A stretch of 47,349 nt of DNA from Intoshia linei (Eukaryota > Orthonectida > Rhopaluridae): contig LWCA01000147.1 of assembly GCA_001642005.1 (NCBI GenBank), forward strand, positions 1 through 47,349, written 5' to 3'. The notes under the pieces are model-generated. The model ran no database searches. It saw nothing but the letters and a program-made list of their open reading frames with translations, and was not told the origin of the DNA. This document shows positions 11,836-25,000 of the stretch, in pieces. Every line of letters starts with the position of its first letter. The stretch's first letter is position 1. The position numbers were made by a program, and so were the translations under genes.

Positions 11836-12336
11836 CAGCCATTCTCAACGGGGTTCATGAAAATTATATACATGTATTACATATTATATATTTAACTGAT
11901 TTATTTGATATGACTTTCTACAAAATTATCCGGAACTGTGGAAAGTTGCACGACTTTATTTTATTACTTTCTCATCAATGTATTTAGTTGAATGTGGATT
12001 CAGTTACGTAGTTTTATTATCAAAAAGAAGGAATAGATTAGATATAGTAAAAAGAGGAGATCTAAGGCTAGATTTATCAAATTTAGAACCTGATATAGAA
12101 CTACTTGTAAAAAAGTCAATGTCAAGGATCTCATTAATTGAATATAATATGTTAGTATTAAAATTTAAAAATTTGTTTAATATTAATAGTTCATCAACTT
12201 TATCATCTTGAAAAACTAGAGTATTGCATCTCATTTGGCCATCCATTTGTTTCACCAAAATGTAATGATTCATTAAAAATTGTAATTATTATTAATTTTT
12301 TTGGGGTCTACAGCGAAAAAGGGTTGATAATGCCTG
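11836..12336 (+). mobile_element. hAT element, internally deleted, ZBED-like transposase tail
   Basis: The ends cagccattctcaac and gttgataatgcctg are inverted repeats of the hAT/Charlie type. The element is flanked by ctctaaat at 11828-11835 and 12337-12344, a perfect 8-bp duplication. Inside, 11960-12211 encodes YLVECGFSYV, then KRRNRLDIVKRGDLRLDLS and LEPDIELL. This is the C-terminal dimerisation region of ZBED5/FAM200-like hAT transposases. The catalytic part is missing, so the copy is a 501-bp deletion derivative that would depend on a full element elsewhere. Confidence 0.92.
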
Positions 12337-12357
12337 CTCTAAATGATAGCGTCTACT

Positions 12358-12385
12358 TGTACACATGCACGTGCACATGTACGTG
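12358..12385. other. 28-nt alternating purine/pyrimidine tract
   Basis: From tgtacacatg to catgtacgtg every base alternates pyrimidine-purine, centred on gcacgtgc. Such tracts can adopt Z-DNA and the centre is also an E-box (CACGTG). It lies just outside the hAT element's right duplication. Confidence 0.6.
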
Positions 12386-12882
12386 ATTTTAGATGGTTAG
12401 TAGATAAGGGTAAATATTTTTGTGAGTGATCGTCGTAGGGTATTGAAGCTTGCATTCTTAGTTAGCTTCTAAATAAGATATGACGGTTAATCCACGCGAA
12501 TCGTCATTTAACATTACATTGTACGTCTAATTTTTAAAAATAATTTACTAAAGTAGTGAATACTATTATAATGACGAAAAATTACATATATTTATACATG
12601 TAACATTCGGAGCGCTATAAAGTTGTAATTGCTAAGTAATTTCTCATAACTCGAACCCAATAACCCGATAGTGATATAATTAAAAACATTATCAAATTTT
12701 TCACATTAATGATGAACTGATCGATATTTATTAATATTCTTCAAAATGAATATTGAAATTGACACGTAAATCATGTATGTAATCAATTTCTTGTTATTAC
12801 AATCAATAATTGTGCATTACAAATTTAAGAAACCAATTAATATGTAAATTGAAGCATAACAACAAATTAAACAAACAAATAT
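12386..12882. other. Spacer before a possible gene
   Basis: No exon or repeat that I can support. This would be the promoter region of the gene at 12883 if that gene is real, but I see no distinctive element. Confidence 0.4.
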
Positions 12883-14769
12883 ATGAATTATACGGATATT
12901 GAAGAAAATGAATATGAAGGAATACAAAATTTATTCGATATTGAAAAGTTTATAGATCGTTTACCAGTAGATGAAAAAATTAAATATTACAAAGAAAAAG
13001 ACATCCAACGCAATAAATTACTCAACATTGGTTTGAGAACACTTGGATGGAAAAAATTTAAATATTTTACAGCTAAAGTTGAGCAAGATTTTTTTCTTAA
13101 TAATCCACATTATAAAATGAATACTTTTAAATTAATTGATAAACCTGTAAAGTTAGAAAAGGTTTTTTATTTGATAATATAAACCAGGGGTACTAGCACC
13201 CCTAGGGTGCTAGAATAACTATTATTATTTTTTAAAATTTGAATAAAAAATGTTAATAAAAAAATCTAATTAAACGTATTTTCAAATTGAAATTTATTTT
13301 AACACTCAAATTCTTATATAATATGCTATTCAATATTTGTTTGTGTGTGTTACCGTTTATTTCAATAACTACCAGTCTTAGAATTTTATAAATTCCACAT
13401 TTCAATTACAGTTTTTATCCGGAGTGTTAGCAAACTAAATTTTAACCTCCCAAACTCACATCTTACTGGTCAAAAAGCTCAATTGTCCTTTTTTTGAAAA
13501 TCAAACGAGTTCGAGAATTTAAAAAAATGTATACTCTGATACGAATTTTAAAATCATAAATATTATCATAAATTTAAATTTAAAAATAATATCTCAGCGA
13601 GAAAGCATTTTCAAGTATAATTAATAATCTTATGATAATTAATTTATAATATAGCTATGCTTCACATAAAATTGAAAACTAGAAATAGACTGGGAGATAA
13701 GTTGTAACACGATATGAGAGTTGCCTTATCTCAAACAAAACCAGATACATATATGTATGATAAACTTCTTTCAGATAAACAACAACAAAAATCTCATTAA
13801 TTTTATAATCAGTGATGATTCAACACAAATTTTAAATTTATTATGTAAATTAAAAGTATTTTTTTGATTAAATAGTTTTTCTGCTTTAATATACAGGTTT
13901 TATTCCTGAAAAAAATTGCTTAAATTGATATATAATGTAAATCTCATCAAATACAGCTTCTATGTTCGTTTATTGGTTATGTCCGATAGTGTGATTTTTT
14001 AAAATCTCAATAAAATTCGATTTTTAAATTGAATTTTAAGGTACAATTTTTTATTTTTTCAGGAGTGCTAGAAATAATTGATTTGGTTAACGGGGGTACT
14101 AAATTTAAAAAAGGCTAAGAAACCCTGATATAAACAAAGCCTGAATTGGCACCGCTACATGTTGAAATCAAAAATTTGACTTTTCTGAGATTTTCTGAAT
14201 TGTAGCCATTAATATTGCAGTTAATTAAGACGGTCTGATTCACGATTCGAAGACAATCTAGTTCGTCAAATTTTCCTTCCAATTTGTTACACAGTTTTTA
14301 TCTCGCCGGACCCACTGACTCTCCCCGCTCCTGATAATAGATAACATGTCTTTTAAATTTAAATATGGGCGCGGATCGTGTTTCCAATCGTGTTGCAAAA
14401 CTTTAATATAGTTTAAACTTTAAAGTAATACAGAATGTTCCAGGAACCTATTAATCGTTTTAAACAAAATTTAACTGCATTAAGAAACCCACTTTATTTC
14501 ATGAGTAATATGTCCGTGTACTTGATTGCACGTAGCACATCCTTTTTCGTTATGAATTTATATTGATAAAATATATTTAGAACCTAGATAATGAAATTAA
14601 TTATGCTGAAAGAATTGATAAATGGATTGAAAATAGAAAAAAAATGAAATTACCAAAAATTGACTTTACTGAATGGACTACAAAAATCGATAAATTAAAA
14701 ACAAAAAAAATAGTTTTAAGCCAAAGTGATGAGTCTATTGTTTCAAATACAAACTGTATTAGCAATTAA
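12883..14769 (+). CDS. Possible two-exon gene, 155 aa, unknown function
   Basis: Exon 1 is 12883-13161, ending GAAAAG before gtttttta; exon 2 is 14581-14769 after ...atatatttag. Both are in phase 0, and the join gives 155 residues. The protein is acidic at the start (MNYTDIEENEYEG), then strongly charged, with many Lys and aromatic residues (YYKEKDIQRNKLLNIGLRTL; ERIDKWIENRKKMKLPKIDF). It has no signal peptide or membrane segment and looks largely helical. I do not recognise the family. Support comes from codon-like composition and the phase-consistent join, not from homology. The 1.4-kb intron contains family B sequence (13320-13620). It could instead be two unrelated open stretches. Confidence 0.5.
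13320..13620 (+). repeat. Family B fragment in the intron of the 12883 gene
   Basis: tttgtttgtgtgtgttaccg followed by aactaccagtcttagaatttt repeats the start of the element at 9940. Next come 'tttaacctcccaaactcacatc' and one ~120-bp module. The far end is missing. Confidence 0.7.
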
Positions 14770-15994
14770 TTAAAGTTTAAAATTAATTGTATCAAAATTG
14801 AATTAATCGTTATTTTTATATATAAAATGTAAATAAATTATTTTAATCTATATTTAAATTTTAAGAATTTATAGTCATCATGATATTATGTTTCAATTAT
14901 TGATCCTTAGGTTGCTACAGTATCACATTAGCTTTGTCTTAATTTATAATTTAAGACTAAGTGTAATCATTTAACTGTATTTTTGTCAATTTCATAATAT
15001 ACAATGCAATTATTACATTTTAATATATCTGAACAGTGTAAACTTGCAAACGTTTATATTAATATTTTGTATAATATTATATCAACTGTAATCTAACATA
15101 GTTTCAACACCCAACTATCTACATTTCAAAATCAGTTATTCGCAACGGGTCCATGTGAACAACTAGTGGTCTACAAAAACATGTTGAATCCTCATGGTCC
15201 ACAAATATGTTCAATATATTATTTAAATATATATATAATAAAAACATGTATATTATACATGTATCTATTCAAAAATTTATTATCACTATTGAACTGTTAT
15301 ATATACTTTGTGAGGATTAATTCAAAATCTTACTACTTTATACTGAGTTTAGGTGAATTTTCAAGGGTAATAGTCGGAGAAAGCTGGTAATTTTACAGGA
15401 AGCTGTGATGGCATTTTTAAAATTTAAGGTATAAAGTAAAAATACTCATTTTAAAAAAATCCTTAAAAGCATAATTACAATTAGTTATGTTATAAAGTTT
15501 AGAAAATTTACACGTAAAGTCAAAATTTTTTCATCTTAGATATATTTATAGCCTAATTAATAAACTTGGTAATAATTTGCAAGGAATAAAATATGACTCA
15601 GAAGTTTTCCAAAATTGAAAGCTTTTCTGAATAAAGTGGTATTTTGAAATTTACTTCAAAATGGAAATATCTATTTTTAATAATTTTGAAATTAATAAAT
15701 CTTCTTAAAAATGCATCAAAGCTTGTTATAACCATTTTGATAGGATTTGTAACGACTTTAATAGAAGATTTAAAGAAAAAATTTCCAATATGGTTTTTTT
15801 ATCTACATTTATTTACTTCATTTTTAAATATTGATATAGATGTAAAAATTGTTCAACAATTGCTAGATTTGAAATAAATATTCAATTTAATTAATGATAT
15901 GAAAAGGGTAAAAATATTTTGATATATTTTAATTATTGAGTTCAATCAGAGACTAATCTACCAGGTTCGAGTCCATGCTAATATGAAAATAGCC
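14770..15994. other. Gene-free stretch with a weak hAT-like start
   Basis: At 15133, cagttattcgcaacgggtcc resembles the hAT ends seen at 11836, but no partner end was found. A frame at 15644-15877 (hydrophobic, Lys-rich) has no recognisable motif and is not called. Nothing else is supported. Confidence 0.4.
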
Positions 15995-16235
15995 CTCTAA
16001 AAAAATTTTCGCAAATGATACGTATTGTCAGATAACCCCTAACCACCTTATCGAAGCTTATTCAACCTATCCAAATCTCTTGACTTGGATTTTAATTTAA
16101 CACACAAAATAATTATGATACAAGATGTTGTATACAAGATACAATATGTTATGTATTCAAGAATATAATTTTTAATTCTCAATTTGATTAGAAATTGAAA
16201 AAATGAGGCTCCCACGAAGGGGGCTCGATACGGTA
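15995..16235. repeat. Copy of a dispersed ~280-bp MITE-like repeat
   Basis: It shares ordered phrases with 37381-37659 and 21376-21660: 'gataacccctaaccacctta', then 'cttgactt', then 'cacaaaataattatgatac', then 'gaggctcccacgaaggggg'. This copy is the most degenerate and its ends are unclear. Confidence 0.55.
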
Positions 16236-16710
16236 GACTGGGTATTCCTTCGAATGCACCCATTTTTTTAATTGTCAAATATTGTCAAAATTATGGGTGT
16301 GAAATAATCGTTACGCCAAAGCAGAACCTTAATTGTAGGTCCTACATGACTCTTTGGTTGAACTCGGCGAAATTTTAAGATAATGGTGTTATCATTATTC
16401 CAAAATAATATTAAATATATTGTAAAAATTGTATCTTTGAATATCGTAACTATCATGTATGTCAAATTTAATCTGCCAAGTCCAAGCTCATAGACGTGAC
16501 TCAGGGATATACAGCATTACGCATCATTTGTCAAAACTTTTTAGGGACTAATTTTTATTTTCGGTGCTAGAGTAAAGTAGATTCGGCTATACACTCTACC
16601 TTAAACAAATTATGTAGTAATTTTCGTCAACATGAAAGAAGAAATATCTATGCAATCAAGGATGAAATTAGAGCTAGCTATCGAGATATTGTAGAAGAAA
16701 AAGGCAATTA

Positions 16711-17711
16711 CAGTCAGACCTGTAAATATTGAACACCTAATATAGTAAAAATTAAAAATTATTTTGTAAACATAAAATCCACTTTATATGGCAGTATAGT
16801 GAACAATACGGTAATGAACGGTGAACACCTTTCAAAGTGAAGATAATATTCTATTTTTGTATAATCTCATTGTAATTTGAATCAGTTAATATAATTTGCA
16901 CTTTATTTTTCATTATATAATGAACGATAAAAAGCGTAAAAATTTGTCACTTGGAAAAAAAATCATACTGTTTCGCGAGGAAAATAAAACATATAGCCAA
17001 CGAGATATGGCTAACAAATTTAAATTATCTCTGGGCTACATTAATCCATATACTCCCAGTGTGACTATATGGTCACACAACATTACAATTGTAAAAACAC
17101 GTATCACATTGAGAAAAAGTTAATTAAATATGAAAAATTAAATTGATTAGTATATTATATAACATTCGAGTATATTAGTTATGGGTTTTCACCGATTAGC
17201 CTCCTGTGTCACTGACAGTTGGTCAAAATGATTTTTCAAATAAAAAAAAAATTCACTGAAAAACGGATACGTTTTTCATTATACGTAATATACTCAAATA
17301 TAGTACGACAATACATACTTACGAAGTTCTATGTATTTCTAAACAGTTGCAACAATGGTACATTGAAAATTATCCGAATTGAATTAATAATATATTTAAA
17401 GTGATAAATGATATAACATCGGAAAAATTGTCGAGAAAAGCTAAAATAACTGATTATTTTTTTACATTAAAAAAAATTTAAATTATTGAATATAATTTTA
17501 ATTAAAATTTTTAATTTTACTTAGTATTTTCGTGAATATTCAGTTGTATTAATATACTATTTTCAAAAATATTTTGATTCGATCAAACTTTGTTATGACG
17601 CTTCAAGTGGAAAAATCAGCATTTTAAGGATAATATAAAGTTTACTATAAACTCTATAATAAACATCGTTATTTTTTCTATGTTAGTGTTCAATATATAC
17701 AGGTCTGACTG
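16711..17711 (+). mobile_element. Pogo/Tigger-type element, 1001 bp, TA target
   Basis: The first 26 bases (cagtcagacctgtaaatatt...) and the last 26 (17686-17711) are inverted repeats with one mismatch. TA flanks both sides (16709-16710 and 17712-17713). Inside, from about 16920, a frame reads MNDKKRKNLSLGKKIILF followed by YSQRDMANKFKLSLG. This is the CENP-B/psq-type N-terminal helix-turn-helix of Tigger/pogo transposases. The frame decays after about 45 residues and no DDE domain remains, so the copy cannot move by itself. Confidence 0.9.
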
Positions 17712-17713
17712 TA

Positions 17714-19074
17714 TTAATAATTTTTTCAATCCTTATTCCCATATCATTTAAGAAACATGAACCGTTTTAATTAAATCGTGACTAGAATCGTTTTTCGGAG
17801 AGAATCATGAACTATTTGTAAAATTTGATAGTTACCATTAATGAGAAATTTACATTGCAATGCCATTCATTGCTGTGCAATGATGAATAATCTTAACTAT
17901 AAATAGGCGGAGTAACTTTATATGTATTAAATTATCAATAATTTAAAAAATATATATATATATATATATAATCCGTATTCGAAAGTTTTTATAACAGCTA
18001 CTTGAGCTAATTTAAAATTAAAATTATAATCAGCAGTTCCTAGCAATGCAGAAATTACTTAAGGTATCAATAATTTCATGAATATAATTTTAGCTTTCAA
18101 ATAATTTCCATAAATTCCCCTATCCGTAGATACTCATAAATTTTTGGTACTGCCTATACCTTTTCAATAGTGTTAAATCTTGTTTAATACGCTTATAGAG
18201 TTTATTCCAAATTATTTCAAAAACTAAGTATCTAAAAATTTTTACTAATTCTATAGATATTCTATCGAAAATACCTATTCTATAGCAATTTTTCAATACT
18301 CATGCAGTATCGCCAATTTTAATCTCAGAACGGTTCTGAACTTATTATTATTATTAAAATAATTATCAGAACACTTATCACGTAATATTGATGGAAATTT
18401 TCATTTGGGAATGTCCACTGACGAAATAGACAAGCTAATTTTAATATAAACGTAAATTAAAATAGTGTATAGAAATTGATGAATTATGCATTGATTGACT
18501 TTTTTAGTAACCGTCCTCTCAACGAAAACAGATATGAAATGATTAAGATATTATCTTGTAGCGATGTAATTAAGTCTATGAATTATAAAACCAAGTTTGA
18601 TTGTCTATCATGGAAGTTTTTTATATATAGTTTTAATTCCTTTTGAATTACTAACGTTGAACTACGCGTATGCGTGTAATGATTATTGGATACATTTAAC
18701 AAATTAACAAATATTTGGGTTATGTGTTCAAAAGTTGGATGAATTTTTTGTAGAAACGTGAAAAAGATGCCATCGCGGATCTACCATATACATAATAATA
18801 TATACATATACAAAAATTTCTCATTTTACTGTGTACTGTACTGAAAATTGAACTGAAATGAACCGTTAGATACAATTACATTTATTAAGTTGTAACACTT
18901 GAATAGATTTAACTTAGTTAACGATCTAATTCTCACAATATAATACAGGTCAATTTGTATTATTTACATAAGATAGCAATTAATACGTGTGTCCAAGTCG
19001 TGTTATATTCAAGTTGGCACCATCATTCTTTATGTATACTTTAAATAAATAAATTTCTATCAATTTCATTCTAG
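17714..19074. other. Spacer upstream of the GPCR gene
   Basis: It contains a (TA)n run at about 17951-17971 and otherwise no supported feature. The receptor's signal-peptide exon may be hidden here: an acceptor (ttctag) just before 19075 suggests an upstream exon, but I could not identify it. Confidence 0.4.
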
Positions 19075-19086
19075 CAAACGTTTAAA

Positions 19087-22000
19087 ATGCAAACGTTACT
19101 CATAAATAAACATTGCTCTCCGCAGCTTAAATCACAAAATGGTAATACATACAAATACAATGTAAATCACAGTATAGTGAAATGAATTGATGAGTTTAGT
19201 TTCAATATATTGTCCTGCGCAATGGGACGGATTCGTTTGTTGGAACGATACTATAAGTAATACCAAAGTTTCAATGCCCTGTCCGGTTTTTTTGGATGCT
19301 CCCATTGATGGTAATATTATAAATTAACACAAATTTTTTATCAATGCGATAAAAAATTTATGTTTAGCTGTGGCTACAAGGTATTGCAACCAAATCGGAA
19401 ATTGGACTTCTTCGCAATACTTGAATATAACTAAAGCAAATTATGATGAATGCATAGCACATTATTCCCAAGCTGAATATGTATATTTTTTTATATTAAT
19501 AATGATGCTTATAGGTCGTTTCACTAATTAAAAGATTTACAATTATATATCGTGTAATGCTGATTCAGTATCAACAAAATTGGTGTATTGAATTAGTATT
19601 TAAAGTGGAATGAATGAGTACTGTGGTTTTACAATTTAATATACTTTTTGACTGTGAAGGTGTCAATTTCTGAGTTTTAAATATATTTCATTTTCTCCAG
19701 CCGAAAAAAATGACTCTAAATTTTTATTTGTCAAATATCTGGGATTTTCAGTTTTCTCAATAAATGGTTAGACACGTGGACAGCTTTTATCAACTTTTAT
19801 TTTATATAAGTAAGGGTATTATAAAACATGTATATTTCTATGATTTTCAAAATTTGTACATTTGTATAGATAAACCTGCAAATTATTAAATATATTTTGA
19901 CAATTGGACTATCTTCATCAATAATCATTTTAGTAGCTGCGATAGGACTAATATTATGCTACAAGTAATCTTTCTTTATTATATTAAAGTCTTTCTATTT
20001 TTGGGATACTCGTATTTTGGGAAGTAAATCTGTATTATTTTTATTTTATAGTATTTATAACAGTGGAATATCAATATGTATGAAATTAACCTGCCTTGGG
20101 CAAAAATTGTATTCCTTACTTATATAAAGCAATTTAGTTAAAAATGTACTGTAAAAATCTTTATTTGTTTATTTGTCTGTTTTCATATATTCAAGAAAGT
20201 AATAGGCGTAGAGTTTTCAGAATAACCATTTCTAAAATGCTTTTTCAAGAGTAAAGTTTTATCGCAAATTTTATTGAAATTAATTGAGTCCTTCAAGGTC
20301 AGAAACTCCAATTATCCTTTTTATTAAAATTAAACGAGTCCTAGAATTATTAAAAATGCACACTCTGATAAAGATTTTAAAATTATCAACATTATGATAA
20401 AATTCAATTTCGAAATTTCATATCTTCACGGCCAAAACCCAAATGACCCTTTTTTTTTTTTTAAAAATAAAATCAACCCAAAAATGTGATATAACATAAA
20501 TTAACATTAACATTATCGTAAATCGTAGCCTCAGAAACGCACCATACATGGTCAAAACCTTAAATTACCCGTTATTTTAAAAATGAATCATATCCTAAAA
20601 TTTAAAAAAAAGTATAGTTGATACAAAAAATTTCAATCTTACAAAGTGACGTGTTCACATTTCAAAAAAGCACTTTGGTATTCATTTTTTTTATTTTTTA
20701 ACTATTTTATTAAAACAAAAAATTTTAAATAATTAACGGTTCTACAATTGAAAAAAAAAATTATTCTGATACAGCTTATTCCATTTGATATTTATACAAA
20801 ATTTCAACCCCAGTAATCTACGCATTTCCGGTCAAAAATAAATTTTAATATATTATTAACTAATATTTTTCAAATTTTTGGATTAACTAAATTAAAAATT
20901 AAATATTCATCCTACAATTTCAAAAAAAATAGAAATTGACTGTATCACGTTTTAATATAGAAATATGGGTTTCAATGTCATTAATTGGTTTCTTAAAAAA
21001 ATGGTAATACATAATGTATATTTTTTGATAGTGAAAGTGCCCATTTTTGAATTTGAAATTTATCGTACAGTCTGTACGGAAAAACTAAGATAGATTTTAT
21101 TTCTAAATAAATGTTTCAAAACACTGTGACAGACAGACACACATTATTGGCAACTTTTATTTAATATAAACAAGGTTTTTTGAAAAAATTTGTTAAATTG
21201 TTTATTATTTTTTAGACAATACAACAAAAGAAATATTCTACATTTAAATTTCTTTCTGGCAATGATAATTAGAGCGACTCTATTTCTAATTGATTCAGCC
21301 GTCAATGAATTCAATCCAGAATTTTTAATACAAGTAATTAACAACTAAAAAATAAATTGTATATATTGCTTCATCGATTGCTCGGATACAGAACCAACTC
21401 TACCCTACTGGAGGCCCAACACCCGAAAATGGAAAATAGGCCAAAAATTTTTTTTGAAAACGATGCATTGTGCATTATTGCAACTTGCCACCTCTCTAAG
21501 GCTCTCGACGTGACATTTTAAATACATTTTAACATAAAAAATAGTTATGATACTCAAGAATTTTCTTTACTTTTTTTAAACGATCAATATGAAAAAATTT
21601 CATCGAGCTCTCAAAGAGGGTCTCCGGTACGATAAGTTTAGACACTTCTCTGATATACAAATTATATCTTATACTAACAATTGGACTTTTAAAATCGAGA
21701 TATGAGTAACTATGAAAATAGTAATGTGTATTAGGATAACCAAGATTGTAGAGAGTCGTTAGTGAGCTTAATTCGAATGAAAATTGGTGGTTCTACATGC
21801 AATTAAACCCTTTTTAAAATAGTATTATAATAATTATACAATTCAATATAACATATTTTAATGTTAAATAATGATCTGAACCCATCCATACAATGTATAA
21901 TCATATCACCCTCTCCACCGTCCAGGGTACAATCAATTATAATGCACTATGAATTCAAATATTATTTTTTGGAAATTAACATTATAGTATAATGTTATGT

Positions 22001-25000
22001 TTGTGTTTAATTATAATTAAATGTGTAAAATTTTAGAACATGTTATTTTGTAAAACCATTAACGCACTGATTTTATATAGCATAATATTGTGTTATTTTT
22101 GGTTGTGTGCTGAAGCTATATATTTGACATGTAACCTTTATATGATATCAACGGAGAAATGCAAACATTTGTTAAAAGCAATCATTATAATATCATGGGG
22201 TATGAAAATATTTTATAAAATATATTTAAAATCTAAATCGTTACCGCAAACCTTAGACAAGGTTTGCCAATCTTTGTTATAAATGTTAAAATTGATATCA
22301 AAATTTAGTTATGCCGGCATTATGGATACTTTTATGGGTCATTTTAAAAATCAAATATGAAAATATCTTGTAATATTCATATTATTCATTAATGAATATA
22401 TTGTATCAATGGTTTCGTATTTTACATTATGTAACCATCTATTATAATCAGGACCGTGGAGAGAACATTGTTTTTTTTTAACATTTTTTTTCATTTTTTA
22501 TTGAATAATGTTCATCATTGATTTTCCATTAGATTAAAGAAAACTTGGATTCTCCTTGGTGATCTGTAAAAAGGGGTTTTTTCTTACTCTCTACCTGAAA
22601 GACGAATTTTATCTATACGGTTCGCATTTAGTAGTGTGGCCATATTCTATACGTATTTATATTATATAGAAACGAAATTTATTCTTATTTATATAAAGTA
22701 TTTTAGTTTAAAATGTATGTCTGTTTATTTGATTGTCTGTTACTATTTATTTAAGAAAGTAATAGGCGTAGAGTTTCAAACATTCCATATTTCTATTACA
22801 GTTTTTTGAGAGTCATTTTTTATCGTAAATTTTAGTTTCAGCAATTGGGTCCTTCAAGATCAAAAATCCTTAAATGATTTTTTATTTTTTTTTAAATTTA
22901 AACGAGTCCTAGAATTATAAAAAATACATAAACATACATATTTTAAAATCACAAACATTATGATTAATTTCAATTTCAAAATCTTATCTGTTCACGGTCA
23001 AAACCCCAAATTACCCTTTTTTTAAAAAATGAAAAACGTCCTAGAATTTTATACAATATAGATTGTGAGATACGTTTTAAAATCATAAACGTTACCATAA
23101 ATCGAAAACTCAGATTACCTTTTTTTTAAAAAATTAAAAAAAATAAAATATAGTTCTAAAATTTTAAAAAAAATTATAGTTGATACAGTTAAAGATACAG
23201 ATTATCCGGTTAAAGCACACAAAAAATTTTTTTAAATTCTTTGGGCAAATTTTAACAAAGTAAAATTTCGTGTATATTAGTGTTATCAAAAATACTTATT
23301 TATGGTCACACTACATTTAGGTAACCCGCCGATAATTTTATGTTACCTCATTTGCTAAGCTATCAACTATCCATTTTATTTTCAATATGATAATTTATCG
23401 TGTAACACTTTATCCAAATGTTATACCAAAATGTATTACAGATTGTCATTTACAGTGCAACAAATTATTATAATAATGTATAACTTTAGTATTATTGTTG
23501 TAATGATATTAAATTTTTTGTTGTTATTTTTATTAACAAATATAAATGTAAATGAATATTAATTAGTGACTACAATCATAATAATTATTTAATTACATTT
23601 CATTTTTGACATTTTAGATGCTGGTATATCAATAACAATAAAATACTATATTACATGATAAATGTTCCATGTATCGCTTTAATTATAGTAAATCTTTAAA
23701 AATATTTTGATATATATATTCATACAGATCACCTGCATACTTGGTTTAAATGTACTTAGAATTAGTTGCCAAAAACAATTTGAACAGAGTGCTCACATTA
23801 CAATTAACAAACCAACGTAAGTTTTTTAAATTAATGTAGGGATGGATAAACAGTTTCAATATGCATGTATAGTTATACCTTGGTTAGAGTGAGTATGTGT
23901 AAACCTTTAGTAATCTGTTTTACATATAATCATCTTATTGCAAAACTAAAATGTACATAAAACTGTAAATCATTCTTTATTTAAGAAATTGAAAATTTTA
24001 TAACAAGGGGGACCAATTATGAAAAAATATAAAATCATTTTTTAAAAAATTTTCTTAACCGAACTTTACCTGTATGATTATTCATTTTATGATTATCAAT
24101 TTTAATTTAATTAATTTACAAATGAAATTTAAATTTTAAACCTAAATCTCAAGAAAAAAAATCAAGTTTTACGCTTGATGACTAGACAAATACGCTTAAT
24201 TAACCTGGACAATTAAAATTTTAATGGAACTAAGAAAATCTACATAGTTAACACTACATTGAAAACACGTTCCGTAATATTTGAAACGAAATTTCCTGGT
24301 TTCAAAATTTTAATGTCCTAGTGATGTATCCTTAACCTAAAGAGTTTGAGAAATACTGAATTATACCCATTATTAAATGTTCACAATATTCCCTATTAAT
24401 ATTTAATTTTTTGAAAATTTCTGATAAAAATGCAGATTTTATGTCAAATAAATGTAAATTATGTAAATGTGAATATTTAGAGTTTCAATGAAAAGATTTT
24501 TCATTGCAGTTCCATTATTTGGTTTTCACTACTTGCTATTCATGTGGGTTCAGCCAACAAGTAAAAGCAAAATTTTAATATACCTAAAGCTATACTTTGA
24601 TTCAATATTCATATCAGTACAGGTACAAAACAGTTAAAACTAATTAAAATTAAAATATTTTTTAAATATAATTGATGGTATACAGCAGTGGTTCTCAACT
24701 GGGGAAAAATTGTTCCTTATGGGATTTTACTATTTAAAAGGGGAAATTAAAATGCAGAAATTAATCCATTAAAATATAAATTAATGATTTGAGTGCGAAA
24801 AATGCATATAGTGAAGAAGCAATAACAAAATTTTGGTCAAAAATTATGTAATTAATCTCCTAAACTTAAAAAAAAAAGAAGAAAAAGCTATTATAATTCT
24901 GGGAGTTTTAATTATTGAATAAATTAGTAACACACAAATGTTGAGTTTTATACAAGAAATAATTGTTAAATCAAAGATTTTCAAAATATTGGATGATAAA

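Noticed and set aside
15644-15877. 77-residue hydrophobic Lys-rich frame
   Set aside because: No membrane-protein or transposase motif could be fixed; the composition is what AT-rich noise gives.
15962-15975. ggttcgagtcc, an exact B-box match
   Set aside because: The flanking bases do not form a T stem and no acceptor stem or A box is found.
21144-21344. 66-residue minus-strand frame
   Set aside because: It is the antisense of the receptor TM2 exon.
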